This document shows positions 23,581-35,394 of a stretch of DNA of 64,000 nt, one piece after another. Below the pieces are notes generated by a model. That model was not told the origin of the DNA. It worked only from the letters and a program-made list of their open reading frames with translations, and did no database searches. The first letter of the stretch is position 1; every line of letters begins with the position of its first letter. The stretch comes from Pararge aegeria (Eukaryota; Arthropoda; Insecta; Lepidoptera; Nymphalidae), in the NCBI RefSeq assembly GCF_905163445.1, contig NC_053187.1, positions 4,960,001-5,024,000 on the forward strand. Reading direction: 5' to 3'. The position numbers and the translations under genes are program-made.

Positions 23581-23745
23581 ATCATCATATCAACCCATTA
23601 CCGGCCCACTACGTGTCTTCCCCAATAATGGGAAGGGGTTTTTTAGGCCGCAGTACGGATTGGTGGTTCCCACACGCCTTTAAGGCATGCAGGTTCCCTC
23701 ACGATGTTTTCTTTCGCCATCGACGCAACTGATATATTCATTGCA
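23566..23745 (-). mobile_element. SINE-A 3' half
   Basis: From the (ATC)n tail and caacccattaccggcccact to cctcacgatgttttctttcg ccatcgacgcaactgata; the tRNA-like head is absent. Confidence 0.65.
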
Positions 23746-24269
23746 GTTCACTGATTACAGAATCAAATTTATTAAATATCTCAACGAAAGTTAAACGTTC
23801 GGATGATTCAAAGCGATTCAAAGTACGGTAGTTTAGTCTGCAAGTATTTGAAAGAGTGCCAAGAGTGGCGTCGCGACGTCGCTAATGATCACTTGCTTAG
23901 TGAGTAACTACTGGAGGGTACTCCGACATACAACGGCGTGAAATATTAAACATAATTAATCTAATTTATATGTACACCTTAATAATAAGTTTAATATGAT
24001 TGCTAATCAAATAATATAAGATCAATATGATTTCTATGTAAGTGAATAAGTAAAATTATTCTTTAAGAGAAAACTTATCTTCTCCCACAGCTTTATAAAC
24101 TCTCAGAGCGCAAGTGGAAATAATATCCAAATAATATATATGTATTAATTAAACGGGGTATAGCAGGTGGGCACATTAATTATATCCCTTGTCGGGGGAT
24201 ATAATTTTTATCTCCCGCCCGTGCTAGCCCTGCTGGTAGAAAATGCTTTAGCATTAAGTCCGCCTTTTG

Positions 24270-24475
24270 TAAATCGTTTTTGGTTCAAAATCAAAGTCAT
24301 ATGTATATTTCTTAATTCAAATAACCACATAGGTGGCACTTTCGATGCGTACATTACATGTAAAATATGACATAGCAGTGAGTTGATGGCGATAACTAAA
24401 TTCGTCAACTTAAAACTAAAGCTGCGAGGGTTACAAACGCGACCTGGTCTAAAAAGAAGCAACAAATAAACACAG
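24270..24475 (-). mobile_element. LINE-L 3' end
   Basis: Contains aggtggcactttcgatgcgt acattac, cagtgagttgatggcgataa, ttaaaactaaagctgcgagg and cgacctggtctaaaaagaag: the reverse complement of the LINE-L untranslated tail, as at 46,115. Confidence 0.6.
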
Positions 24476-24539
24476 ATCAAAACTGCAACATTTCCTACTA
24501 GATGACGCTACAGTCGCTATAAGACTGGTGTGAAAGGCA

Positions 24540-24710
24540 TATACGAATTTCGGCCGCGATTGCCAGAGAGCCGCAGGTTCAAATCCTGTCGGTTGTGAAA
24601 TTTTTTATATGCATTTTAAATTTATAAAATTGATAATTCCTCCAAGTGTAGGTAAAGACACTAATAAAAATTATAAAAAAAAAAGTGAATAAAGTTAATA
24701 AATTAAATAA
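24540..24710 (+). mobile_element. SINE-D
   Basis: Reads ttcggccgcgattgccagag, agccgcaggttcaaatcctg tcggttg, atgcattttaaatttataaa and aggtaaagacactaataaaa. The B-box-like ggttcaaatcc supports a tRNA-derived origin. Confidence 0.55.
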
Positions 24711-24949
24711 ATAAACAACAATAAACTATCTGTTAATATGGTAGGGGATTATAATTACACATGCCTTCAAAACTTTAACTTCAACCGCCTGTAACAGTCC
24801 ACTACTGGAGTAAAGGCTTCTTCCAACAGGAGGTTTGGCCCATAATCACCACGCTGGGCAGACGGGTTGGTCATCGCAATAGATTGTAGTAGTAGCACGG
24901 AGGATGCTATCCGTTGTGTTATGGATGCTAATATAATATTTATAAATAT

Positions 24950-25075
24950 CTAGGTGGGTTTGTCCAACAATCCGCACTGGGCCTGCGTGGTGGATTACAA
25001 CCTTAACCCCTCCTCATTGTGGGAGAAAGCCCTTACCCTGTAGTGTACCGGTAATTGGTTGATAAGATGAGGTGG
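24950..25075 (+). mobile_element. SINE-A 3' part
   Basis: Reads ccaacaatccgcactgggcc, tgcgtggtggattacaacct, taacccctcctcattgtggg and gtaattggttgataagatga, the distal half of SINE-A. Confidence 0.6.
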
Positions 25076-25881
25076 GTTTGATTAAAATAAATTTTTTTTT
25101 TTAGCGTGTGGAGATATATTTCATTGATCTACGCATATTTTAATATTTTTTAACATTTTTCATTAAAAAAAACTTACGTAACGTTAAATAAACAACAACA
25201 GATATACCACGCGGAAAAGGCTTATGAACCGATTAACTCTAATTAATTATTATTATTAAACGTTAAGCTTGCTGACATTGCCTGTATTTATTTGCACTGG
25301 TGTCTATACAAATACTACTATATTTTAGCAGTGAAACCTTTACAAATAAGTTTCAAATAGATTCACAGACAAAGAGATTTACTTATAACATTTATTAACA
25401 GATAAAATAAACATTGAGTTAATGAAAGCGAAAAGTTATTTTTCCTTCACGCCCCAAGAAATCAAGATTGTAAGAATAAACTCTCGCTACGCCTAATGTT
25501 ATTTGGTCAGTGACGATAAATATAGATTTTTTTTTCGCTAGAGTAAATATGCGTAAACTGTACGTCCACAACGCTCCTGGCTAGTTGCCAGTACTGTCAC
25601 TGCAAACATTACATGAACACGAGCTTACACTCCGAAGCCAATATGATCAATTGATAGAGAGGCAATACGCCCGTAAATAAACGTAGACAGTAGACATGGA
25701 CTGTTTACATCAATCATCACTTCGTTAACCACACGGCATATGATCGGATAACCCACTTGATATAACGACCTTGACTTAAAACACTAAACCATATCAAATA
25801 TTGCCATATCTTCTGCAAACAACAGTATCAGCATAGTAAAAACTAAACATCTTAATCTGACGACCAAATTTCACGTTTCAG
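25076..25881 (+). other. Probable intron upstream of the large gene
   Basis: The exon at 25,882 needs an upstream exon, so this stretch is probably intron. It ends in atttcacgtttcag. In the frame of the exon there is a stop (TGA at 25,859-25,861) with no ATG after it. I see no exon in it. Confidence 0.5.
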
Positions 25882-28800
25882 GCACTCAGTGGACTCGGTC
25901 GCGTCGTATTCTAGTCAGAATCACGTTGACCGTATCAGGACTCAGAACTTCTCAGCGGCTTCTTGTCAAGACGAAAGCGACTTCGGGTCGATCAAGACCA
26001 GCCTGTTTAGACGGTCATCTTCGAATTTGGAGTATTCAGTCAAACGGCCAGAAAGTGTCACATCAACAAGTTCCACAAGAAGCCGCCTTCGAGAATTAGT
26101 CGAAAGGAAATCGAGCCAGGACGACCACAAACCCGCGGCAAACACCGTCGCTGACATACAATATTTTGAGAATCCGACGGAAACATTGGAATTTGATAAG
26201 CCAAGAAACTCCCTAGAAAAGAAAAATCAAGAAGAAAGACCCAAAAAGCGCAAATTGTCAAAAGGTAAAGAGTGCGATAGTAAAGGCAAGAAAAACGAGA
26301 AGTATCAGAGCAAGCTTGCCGATTATTACAAGCTTCCTGTACAGCTGCCACAAGACGAATTTTACCAACATTTAACACGGTCAAAAGCGGCCGAAGAGTT
26401 CCTGCAAAAAAGATTTTCAAATTCGGATACAGAATTTAGCGGAAGCTACGGGAGACTATGCAAGCATAAAGAGATCGAAGGGTCTAACTTGCGACGAAGT
26501 AGAAGCTTGGCAGTGATAAGAGAAGAGACATTTAATGACCTCCAAATACAAAATCACACCAAAACTAAAAGGTCTCAACTTATTCCACGTGCTCGCTTAT
26601 TTGATAAGCCTTGTTTTAGAGACAGGTAAATATTTTTTTTATTAATTTCGAAGTTTATATCACACCTGTATCTTTAAATAAAATATTGTACTGAACTAAA
26701 ACCTCGCGCTAATGGAAAATACTTTTACCGTTATTTACATGCCACAGGTCATCACAAAGTAGTAACTTTTGCTATATTATTTTATAACGTCATTTGATAA
26801 TCGATTGATATTATTGTTTTAAGAAAAATGTTTGTTCCTATTCTTTAAAAGGTGCTTCACACCAATATATCACAAAGGGTAGAAAATAATTATCTCTTTT
26901 AAACTATAAGTGACCGCCTATTTAAATTTTTTATAGCTCTAGCATTAGAAAAATTGTGTACTATTTTAGTTGAATAAACTCTGAGACATCCCCATGCTTG
27001 GCCAAACGAAATTCTATTCTTTGTTAACGAAGCAATTAAAACCTAAATGATATTTTCATTTAGGTTTTAATTGCTTCGCTATTTAATATTTTTTCTTAGT
27101 TTTTACAAACTTTTTACATTCATATTTTTTTTCGTTTTTACAGATTAATTGGACGCGCAAAATACCAGACAAAAGAAGAAGTGTTGGAGGGAATCTATAT
27201 TGATAGTACGGTGTCCTGTTTCGCAGACATAAACCAACAAAGTGTAGACGAAGAATCACCAACACAAAACAATCACACAGAAATCAAATCGGATAAAGAA
27301 GACGTTATATCAAGAGACGAAAGTCAACACTCTAGAGCAGGCAGTTGGCCTAATTTAAACGAAGAAACTAAACAAACAAATCTATCAGAAGACAGCATTG
27401 GACACTCCCGCAATCCTAGTGAAATTGATAGCTTGGATTCAAACTACGTCAGAAAACACTATAATTTTGAGGCACATCGAAAAATTTACAAAGATAGCTC
27501 TCCTGAAACAGACAGATCCCCTAACAGTTGCAAAGAGCTTTATATAACAACTGATGATCCCGATAGTGAAAACGAAACTCAAGAGACATCAAAAACTTTA
27601 AAACCCGATATTAACGATAATTTATCTACCAAAAGTGAACTAAATAGATCAAATCCAGACCAATTTGCTTCAACTTTCGATTCAAACACTTACAATATTA
27701 CGATTGATGGTAATTCGAAGGTGGATAAAAGTTTGAAAACTGAAACTTTTAATATTGACACTGGAGATAATCAAAATTGTGATACACAATCTGTAATTTC
27801 GGAGAATGACGAAACCATATCTAGTCCAGCTGATAGCATAACATCATACATATCTATTTCAATCGCTTCTTCTACCGACAAATCTCACAAGCTAGAATAT
27901 TTGGCAAATTCTCTTGCTGAAAAAATTGATGAATATTGTGATTCACAATTTCAAGAAACTCACTTTGCACAATCGCAAACAACAAATTCTGAAATTCAAG
28001 ACATTGAAAGTGATCCCATATATACAGCTGTTCATAAAAAAACTACATTTGCTGATTTAAGACGCGATTCAATCTTAAGCAAATCTAGTGACTCAAACAA
28101 CAAAGAGATAATCAAAACACCCACAAATGAAGTTTATATTAGCAATACCTTTATAGGGTGTAATGATTACAGCCAAGAAAGTTATTGCACATCTTCTAAA
28201 AACATAACTACGGAACCATTTGTAACTACTCTTATAGAAAATCAGTACTATTCTTTACCTGACATAAATATAAGCAAATGCTTACGGAAGTCAGAGAGAA
28301 TTGATGCTCAGTTAAGAGAAGAAGATCCGGAAGACATACCTTGTGAAAATACGTACGAAGTAGCACAAACACACTTTCGAGAAATATTGTCAAACAAAAA
28401 TAACGAAAACTATGGGCAACTAAACAAACTAAACATAAGTTATCACAACAACGATAAAGTTCTCAGAGACAACATCCAGCTTGATAACTCAGAATCTCAA
28501 GTAATTCAAAACTTTTCCAAGTTAGAAGACGACCTAAGATCAATAATTACAATTGACAGTTCTAATCCAGACGAATCTTCTCACTACTATCACCTAGATC
28601 ACCACCAGAACGAAAGGGAAATAAACGAAATCGAAGGTACTATTCGAAACAATAAAATAATAACAAAGTCAGAAAGCTTAAAAATCGCTCAAAATCTTTC
28701 CTACAAACCTGAGATTAAAATATTGAAATCATTTTCAAACGATAATATAAATAAATCAATTAAAGAGAAAAAAGTAAATTGTGGAATAAAAAAACATTAT

Positions 28801-31716
28801 TCATTACGTCAACGTAATCCTACAGAAGACGACAATTTTCGTCTTCCAAGTCCAAATAGTGTAGACCAAAAATTCAATAAATCTGGTGAGCCAACGCCTA
28901 CAAAACTATCATTCAGTGAGCAAATTAAAAACCACTCTTTACTTTCTCGAGTGCAATCTTTCAAGACTTGCGCAGATTCTAAAATTTCAATTGTACCATT
29001 AAGTGGTCATCAAACGATTGTCATAAATCCCCCTGTAACGCAGAATATTCCTGAAAATAACGAACCGATATTAAACAAACCTCCAGAAATAAAGTCAGCA
29101 ATAAAACCCCAAACAAAGTCGAATCAAGAACAACAAATAACTATAAGAGCGGAAGAAGCAATTACAAAAATTAATACAATAGGCAGTAACAATAATTCTA
29201 TTGAAATAAGTCAAATTGCAAAAGACCCTTTCATAACAATTAAACTTAACAAAGTCGTGAAAAAAACGATTCCAAAGTTGAATAGCCTATCCTATGAAAC
29301 CACTCTAAATAGTCAACATCAGTTAATAAAACCACCACAAAAACTTATCATAAACGATAAAAAGAATAACGTACTTAATAACAATTTGACAAGTATCAAA
29401 ACAGCAATGACGCGTCCACAAGTCCTGCAAGTTATTGATTCAAAAAATAAAAAGCAAACATCGACCACTAACTCAGACAAACACAAAACCAATGCAAACT
29501 ATAAAAAAACTGACCGAGATGGTAAAGACGAATTCAATGAACACAAAGGTGACAATATCCAGGTTAAAGATAAACTTAAAAATGCGATTAAAACTGACAT
29601 AGAATATCAAGAAAAAATTAATTCAGTAAAGAGCTATTGGTCGAAACTGAATGAAAAACCTCCAGAAATTCAAAATAAACAAAAAGATATTTTAGACAGG
29701 TCAGATGTTGCAAATGGAACCAAATCAGATAATATGGATAAGGAATACACTCAAGAAAGTGAAGAAAATAACAAATGTGTGCCAGAAGTATCAGTTGGTA
29801 GTATTATAAAAACATTGGAAAGTGTTAAAATTGTAGACAGCATCAGAAAAATAAGTCAAACCAAACTAAATTTATGGAAAGACGAAACGGAAAAAGTTAA
29901 AAGCGATTCAGAAATAGATGAACCACTGGTTGAAAAAATTTTAAAGGAAAATACTGGAACTATTTACGATAATCCCAAATATATTAAGAAACCCGAGATA
30001 GATGTTTCCAGAGATACACCGGAAATTGAAATCGTTGAGCTAAGTAGTGAGGATAACCAAAACCAAAAAACACAAGCTACTCTTATCAAAGCTAAGGGAT
30101 ATGATAAAGGATGTGATGAATTCGATCATGTTAGATACAAAGTAATGAAATCAGAACTTTTTAAAAATAGTATGATAGCAAATTATCGTAAAGAAGCCCA
30201 ATTTGATGGCCTTTTACAATATTTGCAAGATTACAGCTTTCAAGAACTATTAGTAAACAATAACATAGTAATCATTGAGCCTGTTAGAACTAAAGTAGAA
30301 CCAGCTCCAAGAAAGAACACAAAAACGGACACCTGTAAAATTTCACCAATTTTATTAAAAAAAACTGAACATTCCTCCCAAGTAGACAAAACGAAAAATG
30401 CTGTAAGAAGACACTTTTTTTATCACCCTATAAGAGTAAATAAAGAAATTATAGAAGAAGAACTTCCAAACCCAGATACAGTTAAAAAAGTTAGAAATTT
30501 ATTTGAAGTTACTTTAAAAATGAAAAGCCCAATAACTCATGATCCTCCATTGCTCGATGAAAATGCCGGGCTTACAAGGCGAGCTATTTCTTACAGAAAC
30601 TTAAGTGAAGAAACTAAGAGTAGTAAAGTAAGCGGAAAGAAAAAAATTACACGACAACTAACTATTGAAACTAACTTTGGTAATAAAAAGTGGGATAACG
30701 CCAGCTTATCGAGTGGTGTATCTAGTGGAGATCTCAGTTCAAATAACGAATACGAAACAGACGGCCTTAGTCCATATTCGCAAAAAACTCTTAAAGATAA
30801 TGCTTATAGTTCTAGTGATGAATATCTTTGTGATTCAGGAAGTCAAGACTTCTGTTGTGAAAGTCAATACGTGAGTCCAGATATACTTAAAAAAATACGG
30901 GACTGTGGAACATCCGTTACCTATTACGGAGGAAAAGTTCTTAATTCTAAACCTGGTTCCACAGTTAGTCCTATGACCAAGGCTATAATGGAAGAAATAA
31001 AAAGTCTGCAAATAAACTGTAGTAGAGATTGTTATTCTTGTAAAACTAAATGTAAGGGTGAAAAATGTTCTTGTTTAGTGGCAGACAAACATGAACGAAT
31101 GCTGGCTGAAAAAGGTGCACTTTGTCCCTTATCAGAACTAGAATCGAATAAAATCGAAGATAAAAATAAACGTTCAGAAGGCTTTCCAAGTTTTAAATTT
31201 AAACTTGTGAAATCTAATAGTTGTAGCAGTCGACTAGAGCTTACTGGAGCTGATGAAAGTAAAAATCCTCGACTAAAATTTAAAAAACAGAATTCTAAAG
31301 ATCCACCCTTGGTAGATGAACATGAAAATTCCGTTAAAAATAAAATTTGCCGCTTAGAAAGCTACAACAAAGGTATGGCAAAGAGCCCTTTTCAGCCTAA
31401 AGATGGCGATGATAACTATATCAAAGCAAAAGAAAAATTCATAAACGGAAACGTTGAAAATAAAACTAGTGATGGAACAATACACGAATCGGGCGAGCAA
31501 GACCTAGAGAAACAAGCACTCGTTGATAACACACAAGAAAGCTCAGAATCTAAACAAACAAATGACCCAAATAGTTTCGAAAAAAAATTTTACTACCTCA
31601 ACGAAAACGAGAAAAATAAGGTGACACCCGGAAAATTTGGGGAAATGGTATTTGAAGAATTCGAAGTATTAGAAAACTGTTACGATAGTTTAAACAGTAA
31701 TAAGTCTTTAAAATAG
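25882..31716 (+). CDS. Large disordered protein, 3' portion (unrecognised)
   Basis: Two exons are visible: 25,882-26,625 and 27,144-31,716 (stop TAG at 31,714). The donor CAG|GTAAAT and acceptor TTTTTACAG join in frame inside an Arg codon (AG|A). The 5' end is open: the frame enters the first exon with one base left over from an upstream codon, and that exon has no ATG, so earlier exons exist. The visible protein has 1,771 residues. It is rich in Ser, Asn, Lys, Glu and Asp, with no membrane segment and no domain I recognise. Islands that look constrained are near residues 149-178 (YKLPVQLPQDEFYQHL), 203-217 (RRSRSLAVIREETF), 1241-1301 (FDHVRYKVMKSELF), 1338-1373 (ELPNPDTVKKVRNLFE) and a cysteine cluster at about 1540-1560 with spacing CX3CX2CX3CX4CXC. 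I infer a scaffold or regulatory protein; the function is unknown. Confidence 0.85.
26626..27143 (+). other. Intron of the large gene, with perfect hairpin
   Basis: A GT-AG intron of 518 bp. At 27,028-27,078 it holds a perfect 23-bp inverted repeat with a 5-nt loop (cgaagcaattaaaacctaaa on the left side), 65 bp before the acceptor. There are no other features. Confidence 0.85.
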
Positions 31717-31985
31717 GAATATGTAATTTAAATGATTTTGGCTTAACCACTAAGTGATCTATGCCTGTTTCAAACGCTTTTAAATTATTACTTGTAAATT
31801 TAATAAGAATTATAAATATTTAGCTAGTTATAGATATTTTAGTACCTTCCTTAGAATTAGGACTTATGTAAACTGTTAAATAAGTAAACGACTATAATTA
31901 TTATCATTTGAATTAAAGCTTATAGACTTGGTGATGGCCTCCAACCCTTTGTAATAAATAACATTAAATGTTCCGATAATACTAT
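31717..31985 (+). other. Probable 3' UTR and polyadenylation signals
   Basis: After the TAG stop the sequence becomes plain AT-rich DNA. Candidate signals are ATTAAA at 31,912-31,917 and AATAAA at 31,953-31,958. The cleavage site is not determined. Confidence 0.5.
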
Positions 31986-32394
31986 TTTATTTACGTCCTT
32001 ACCGTCAGATTTTTCAGGATCGATTTTTGTAGGCGTTGCTTTGGATCCATGCGCACATACGCTTGTGAACAGCGATCGGCGCACGGGCCGCCATCGACGA
32101 CACCACGATTCCTGGAGAAAACGAGAAGTTCAATTGAACAACAATTGACGATTTCGATTGCACAGCGGGGTCAACCTTTGAATTTATATATCAAACTGTT
32201 AAAAGGAGTATCAACAACGGCTGAAATTAAAAATAGGCAAATATACAAAAAATTTAATTTGTTGTATGTTTGCCTATTTTGAAAGGTCCATAATCATGTA
32301 ACCTTTTAAAAAAAAAAAAATGGAACGTCCAATTTAGTTCAAAGGAGAAACCATACTTGTACTATAAATGCGACAGTATGTCTGTTTGTTTTCT
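31986..32394. other. Unassigned sequence
   Basis: Includes a 77-codon open frame at 32,049-32,282 whose first part is GC-richer (tgaacagcgatcggcgcacg); I do not recognise it. A short type H-like phrase lies near 32,360-32,395 (ctataaatgcgacagtatgt ctgtttg). Confidence 0.35.
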
Positions 32395-32600
32395 TTTATT
32401 TCACTTCAAGTTAGCCAGGACATCTCATTAAGTCATGTGGCCAGTTAGGGACATGGCAGTAATATTATATTAAAAGATTCCACGCATCATCGTATCGGAA
32501 CGCGTAATCGCTTGGTGGCACGTCTTTGCCGGCATTGCTGGTAACTAACCACGGCTAAGGCCTCCCACCAGAGTAATAACTAAGTTTGGGACTCAGGTTT
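32395..32600 (-). mobile_element. SINE-C
   Basis: Reverse-complement order: tcaagttagccaggacatct, ggacatggcagtaatattat, gcatcatcgtatcggaacgc, aatcgcttggtggcacgtct, aactaaccacggctaaggcc. The head is lost. Confidence 0.6.
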
Positions 32601-32614
32601 ATAAATTTATAAAT

Positions 32615-32760
32615 GCATACAAAAATTTCGGAACTGACAGGCAATCAAATCCTGTGGGCCCAAAATTTTTTTTTTTCCCATTTAAAATTTGATATTTTCG
32701 CCAAGTGTAGGAAAAACACTTTAATAAAAATACATAATACATTTTGGCTCAACATAGTAA
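32615..32760 (+). mobile_element. SINE-D fragment
   Basis: Reads tttcggaactgacaggcaat, caaatcctgtgggcccaaaa, tttaaaatttgatattttcg ccaagtgtagg and aaaacactttaataaaaata; it matches 24,540-24,710. The 61-codon frame here is the repeat. Confidence 0.5.
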
Positions 32761-33270
32761 AATTTAAATTTAAAAAAACACTACTTTTTTTTGCTTAAAA
32801 CAACGGGTAGCAAACGATCAAAATAACGAGAAAACACTCAGTTCTCGTAAGATTAATAAAAACGCGGATAAATTCGTGGGAAAAAGCTTGTATTTAATAT
32901 TATGCAAGCTGTTTGCAAATCCTTGTAAGTGTAGTACACGATTAGGAAGTTAAATAAAACATAATAGGATATATCATGATAAGATAATGAATGTCAATAT
33001 TAGTGATATTACAGACCTTTCTATATGGAGTTATCGGAAAGTCAACTATTTTTATCTAGCAAAGAAATTCGTTCATACGATAAGACCGAAGTTCCTAATA
33101 GATAAATTCCAAAGTCTGGGGATTATTCCAAATAGCTATTACGTGAGCCCAAACTTCGACACCGCAATACTACGGGGACATCTTGTCTTGAAGTAACAAC
33201 TCACTCACTCACTAATAATGGCCCAGAGCTTAATTGATGTTCTGTTGAATCCTTACAGCACGATAGGAAA
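32761..33270. other. Unassigned sequence
   Basis: A 69-codon frame at 32,987-33,196 has mixed composition but no recognisable motif; I do not call it a gene. Confidence 0.4.
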
Positions 33271-33279
33271 TAAATTCAA

Positions 33280-33860
33280 ATTCAAAAATGTTTGAAGCGT
33301 TCATACATTTAACATGTTAACACTAATGTTAGGTGATGGTGATAACTGCATTCGTTAACTTAAAACGAAAGCTAGGAGGGTTCCAAACGCGCCCTGGTCT
33401 AAGAGCCCACAACAAACTTTTTTTTGTTATCACCATCTCACAGTCGAGTTAATGTTTAGCTATGCAGTTAAAGCAATTCATACCCAAGCTTTTTTATCAT
33501 ACATGTAATCCTAGGATTTTTCTATAAGCTTACATTTTATATAAACTTTGAACTTATTGAGAGACTTCTTAAGGATTTCATCTGGTAATTTGTTATAAAA
33601 TGATGTACAATTACCATTAAATAAATTACTAATTTTATGCAGCCTAGTAAACTGCACCAGTTTATTTTTACTCCTAATATTAATATTGTTACAGTCATTG
33701 ATTATACCAACTGACGAGGGATAAAATTTACTTGTCCACTTGCCAAAGCACAGCATGAGGGCAAAGCAGAAATTTAGCCCTCTAATGGTGTTTGTTATTA
33801 TTTGGATATTATTTCGCCTAAGCTCGAAGAGGGGATAAAACTGTGGGATAAACATTTTTT
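33280..33860 (-). mobile_element. LINE-L 3' end with polymerase C-terminal remnant
   Basis: On the minus strand a 114-codon frame (33,511-33,855) contains QFTRLHKISNLFNGN, FYNKLPDEIL and LNKFKVYIKCKLIEKS, the C-terminal end of a non-LTR retrotransposon polyprotein; it lacks catalytic RT motifs. The untranslated tail follows (complement at about 33,290-33,490, with gcgccctggtctaagagccc). The copy is 5' truncated and dead. Confidence 0.7.
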
Positions 33861-33944
33861 TTTTCCGAGTGGAGTAAATGTCTCCTGCCCATGTTGGCCC
33901 CGTCTTGTTTATGGATAACTTTCACCTTCCACATACGCATAGGA

Positions 33945-34155
33945 TTCATCATCACTCTCATATCAACCCATTACCGGTGCTCTACAGGACGTGAGGCAGT
34001 GCACCACCACGCTGGCCCCTTATGCAAGTGATATTTTAATTGCCTAAAACGCACATAACTTAGAAAAGTTAGAGGTGCGTGCTGAGATGCGAACTCGACA
34101 AAAGTGCCTTTAAAGTAGGACTTTACTTTAGCCACTGGGCTATCGCGCTTCACGC
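33945..34155 (-). mobile_element. SINE-A with internal deletion
   Basis: Tail catatcaacccattaccggt joins after a short link to the head part ttgcctaaaacgcacataac and gaggtgcgtgctgagatgcg, ending ccactgggctatcgcgcttc. Most of the middle is deleted. Confidence 0.6.
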
Positions 34156-34698
34156 GATGATTATTTTATTAGATTATAATTTATGTGGAGACAACAGACA
34201 ACTGCCTCGTTCATGCACGGAGCATATTGTTTAAAACTTGGCACGAGTCACGATGACAAAATCACGACAATATAAATATCCTGTAATCGTTGGTTTTCTA
34301 ATTCTGCATAATGTTCTGTGTATATAATCAGGATTGTTAATTAAAGACACTAGGAAAGAAAATCGAAATAGATCTATACACAGACAGCGTCCAGTATTTG
34401 ATCCATAGCAAAACGATTTAGGTGGTGGACAGAAATCCGAAATGAATATGCTATGTTACGGTGGATCTGACGTATTTAGGATCACCAACAGAGTTTGAAG
34501 TCTACAAGATTCGTCAGTTTTCAAGGACCGAAATGTCTTGGACTTGGAACACAATCGTTGAAAATTATAAACTGTAAAGGGCAGTAAGTCAATTTATTTT
34601 CTTTACGAAGACGCTTGACGCATTTTTTTAATGGTCCACGTGCTACTTTAAGGTCAAGTAAGTATTGATAGATTTGTCCAGATTATTCAAGGTCAAAT
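34156..34698. other. Unassigned sequence
   Basis: Nothing recognisable. Confidence 0.4.
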
Positions 34699-34846
34699 TG
34701 CGTGCATAGAGGGTATGCATAGGGTATGAAGATGATACAAAATTAAGAAAATCTCCAGTACGAGTTATAAATAGTTAAGGGTAGGCTTTTTGTTTTTGTA
34801 ACCCTCACTATGCCTATCCTTCAGTTTTTTATAGCAACGCCACTGG
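34699..34846. mobile_element. hAT-like palindromic MITE, end-truncated
   Basis: Contains gcgtgcatagagggtatgca, agtacgagttataaatagtt, aagggtaggctttttg and acgccactg. The left terminus lacks CAGTG and the right arm is shortened. Confidence 0.65.
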
Positions 34847-35394
34847 GCGAGCTGAGATTAAAGCAAAGAGAGTTGTCTGAGGTTTGGTGACGGTTCGACT
34901 GACTAAATGATAAGTGATAACGCACCATCACTGAAGACAAATTTCGGCTAATGTGTTCCTTAAAGGGTGTAGAAATTCTGTAACAAAGGACTTTTTGACA
35001 ATATATTTTTCACGGTCACACCGTATCATCAAAGAGGCATAATACTTTTGAGCGCTCTTGATATTTTTAACTTACAGAAATGTATAGCAATCAATAAAAA
35101 TATTAATCTGAATCTTTAAATCTCGGTATGACGGTAGTGAGTACTTTTTAATCGAAGACATTTCCTCGGGATAAAGAGTAGGTATACATATCGTTTTAGA
35201 AATAATTATAGTCAGCGGCCAACTATGCTTCTCACGAGTGTGTACTTTCAGCATAAGGATGATACAACACGGAAAATCCGTTCAATATGTTCAATACAGT
35301 TAATTTAATAAATATGGAAAGAGCAAAAGCGTTTATTCATGTTTGTGCACGCCACAGTGTACACGCCACTTGCTATGTGATTAATCTAGGTATG
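34847..35394. other. Unassigned sequence
   Basis: No gene or complete repeat. A hAT-like terminal phrase (cacgccacagtgtacacgcc act near 35,348) suggests a small remnant of the MITE family. Confidence 0.35.

Noticed and set aside
26058..26420. 120-codon minus-strand frame antisense to the large gene
   Set aside because: A shadow of the coding strand with no features of its own.
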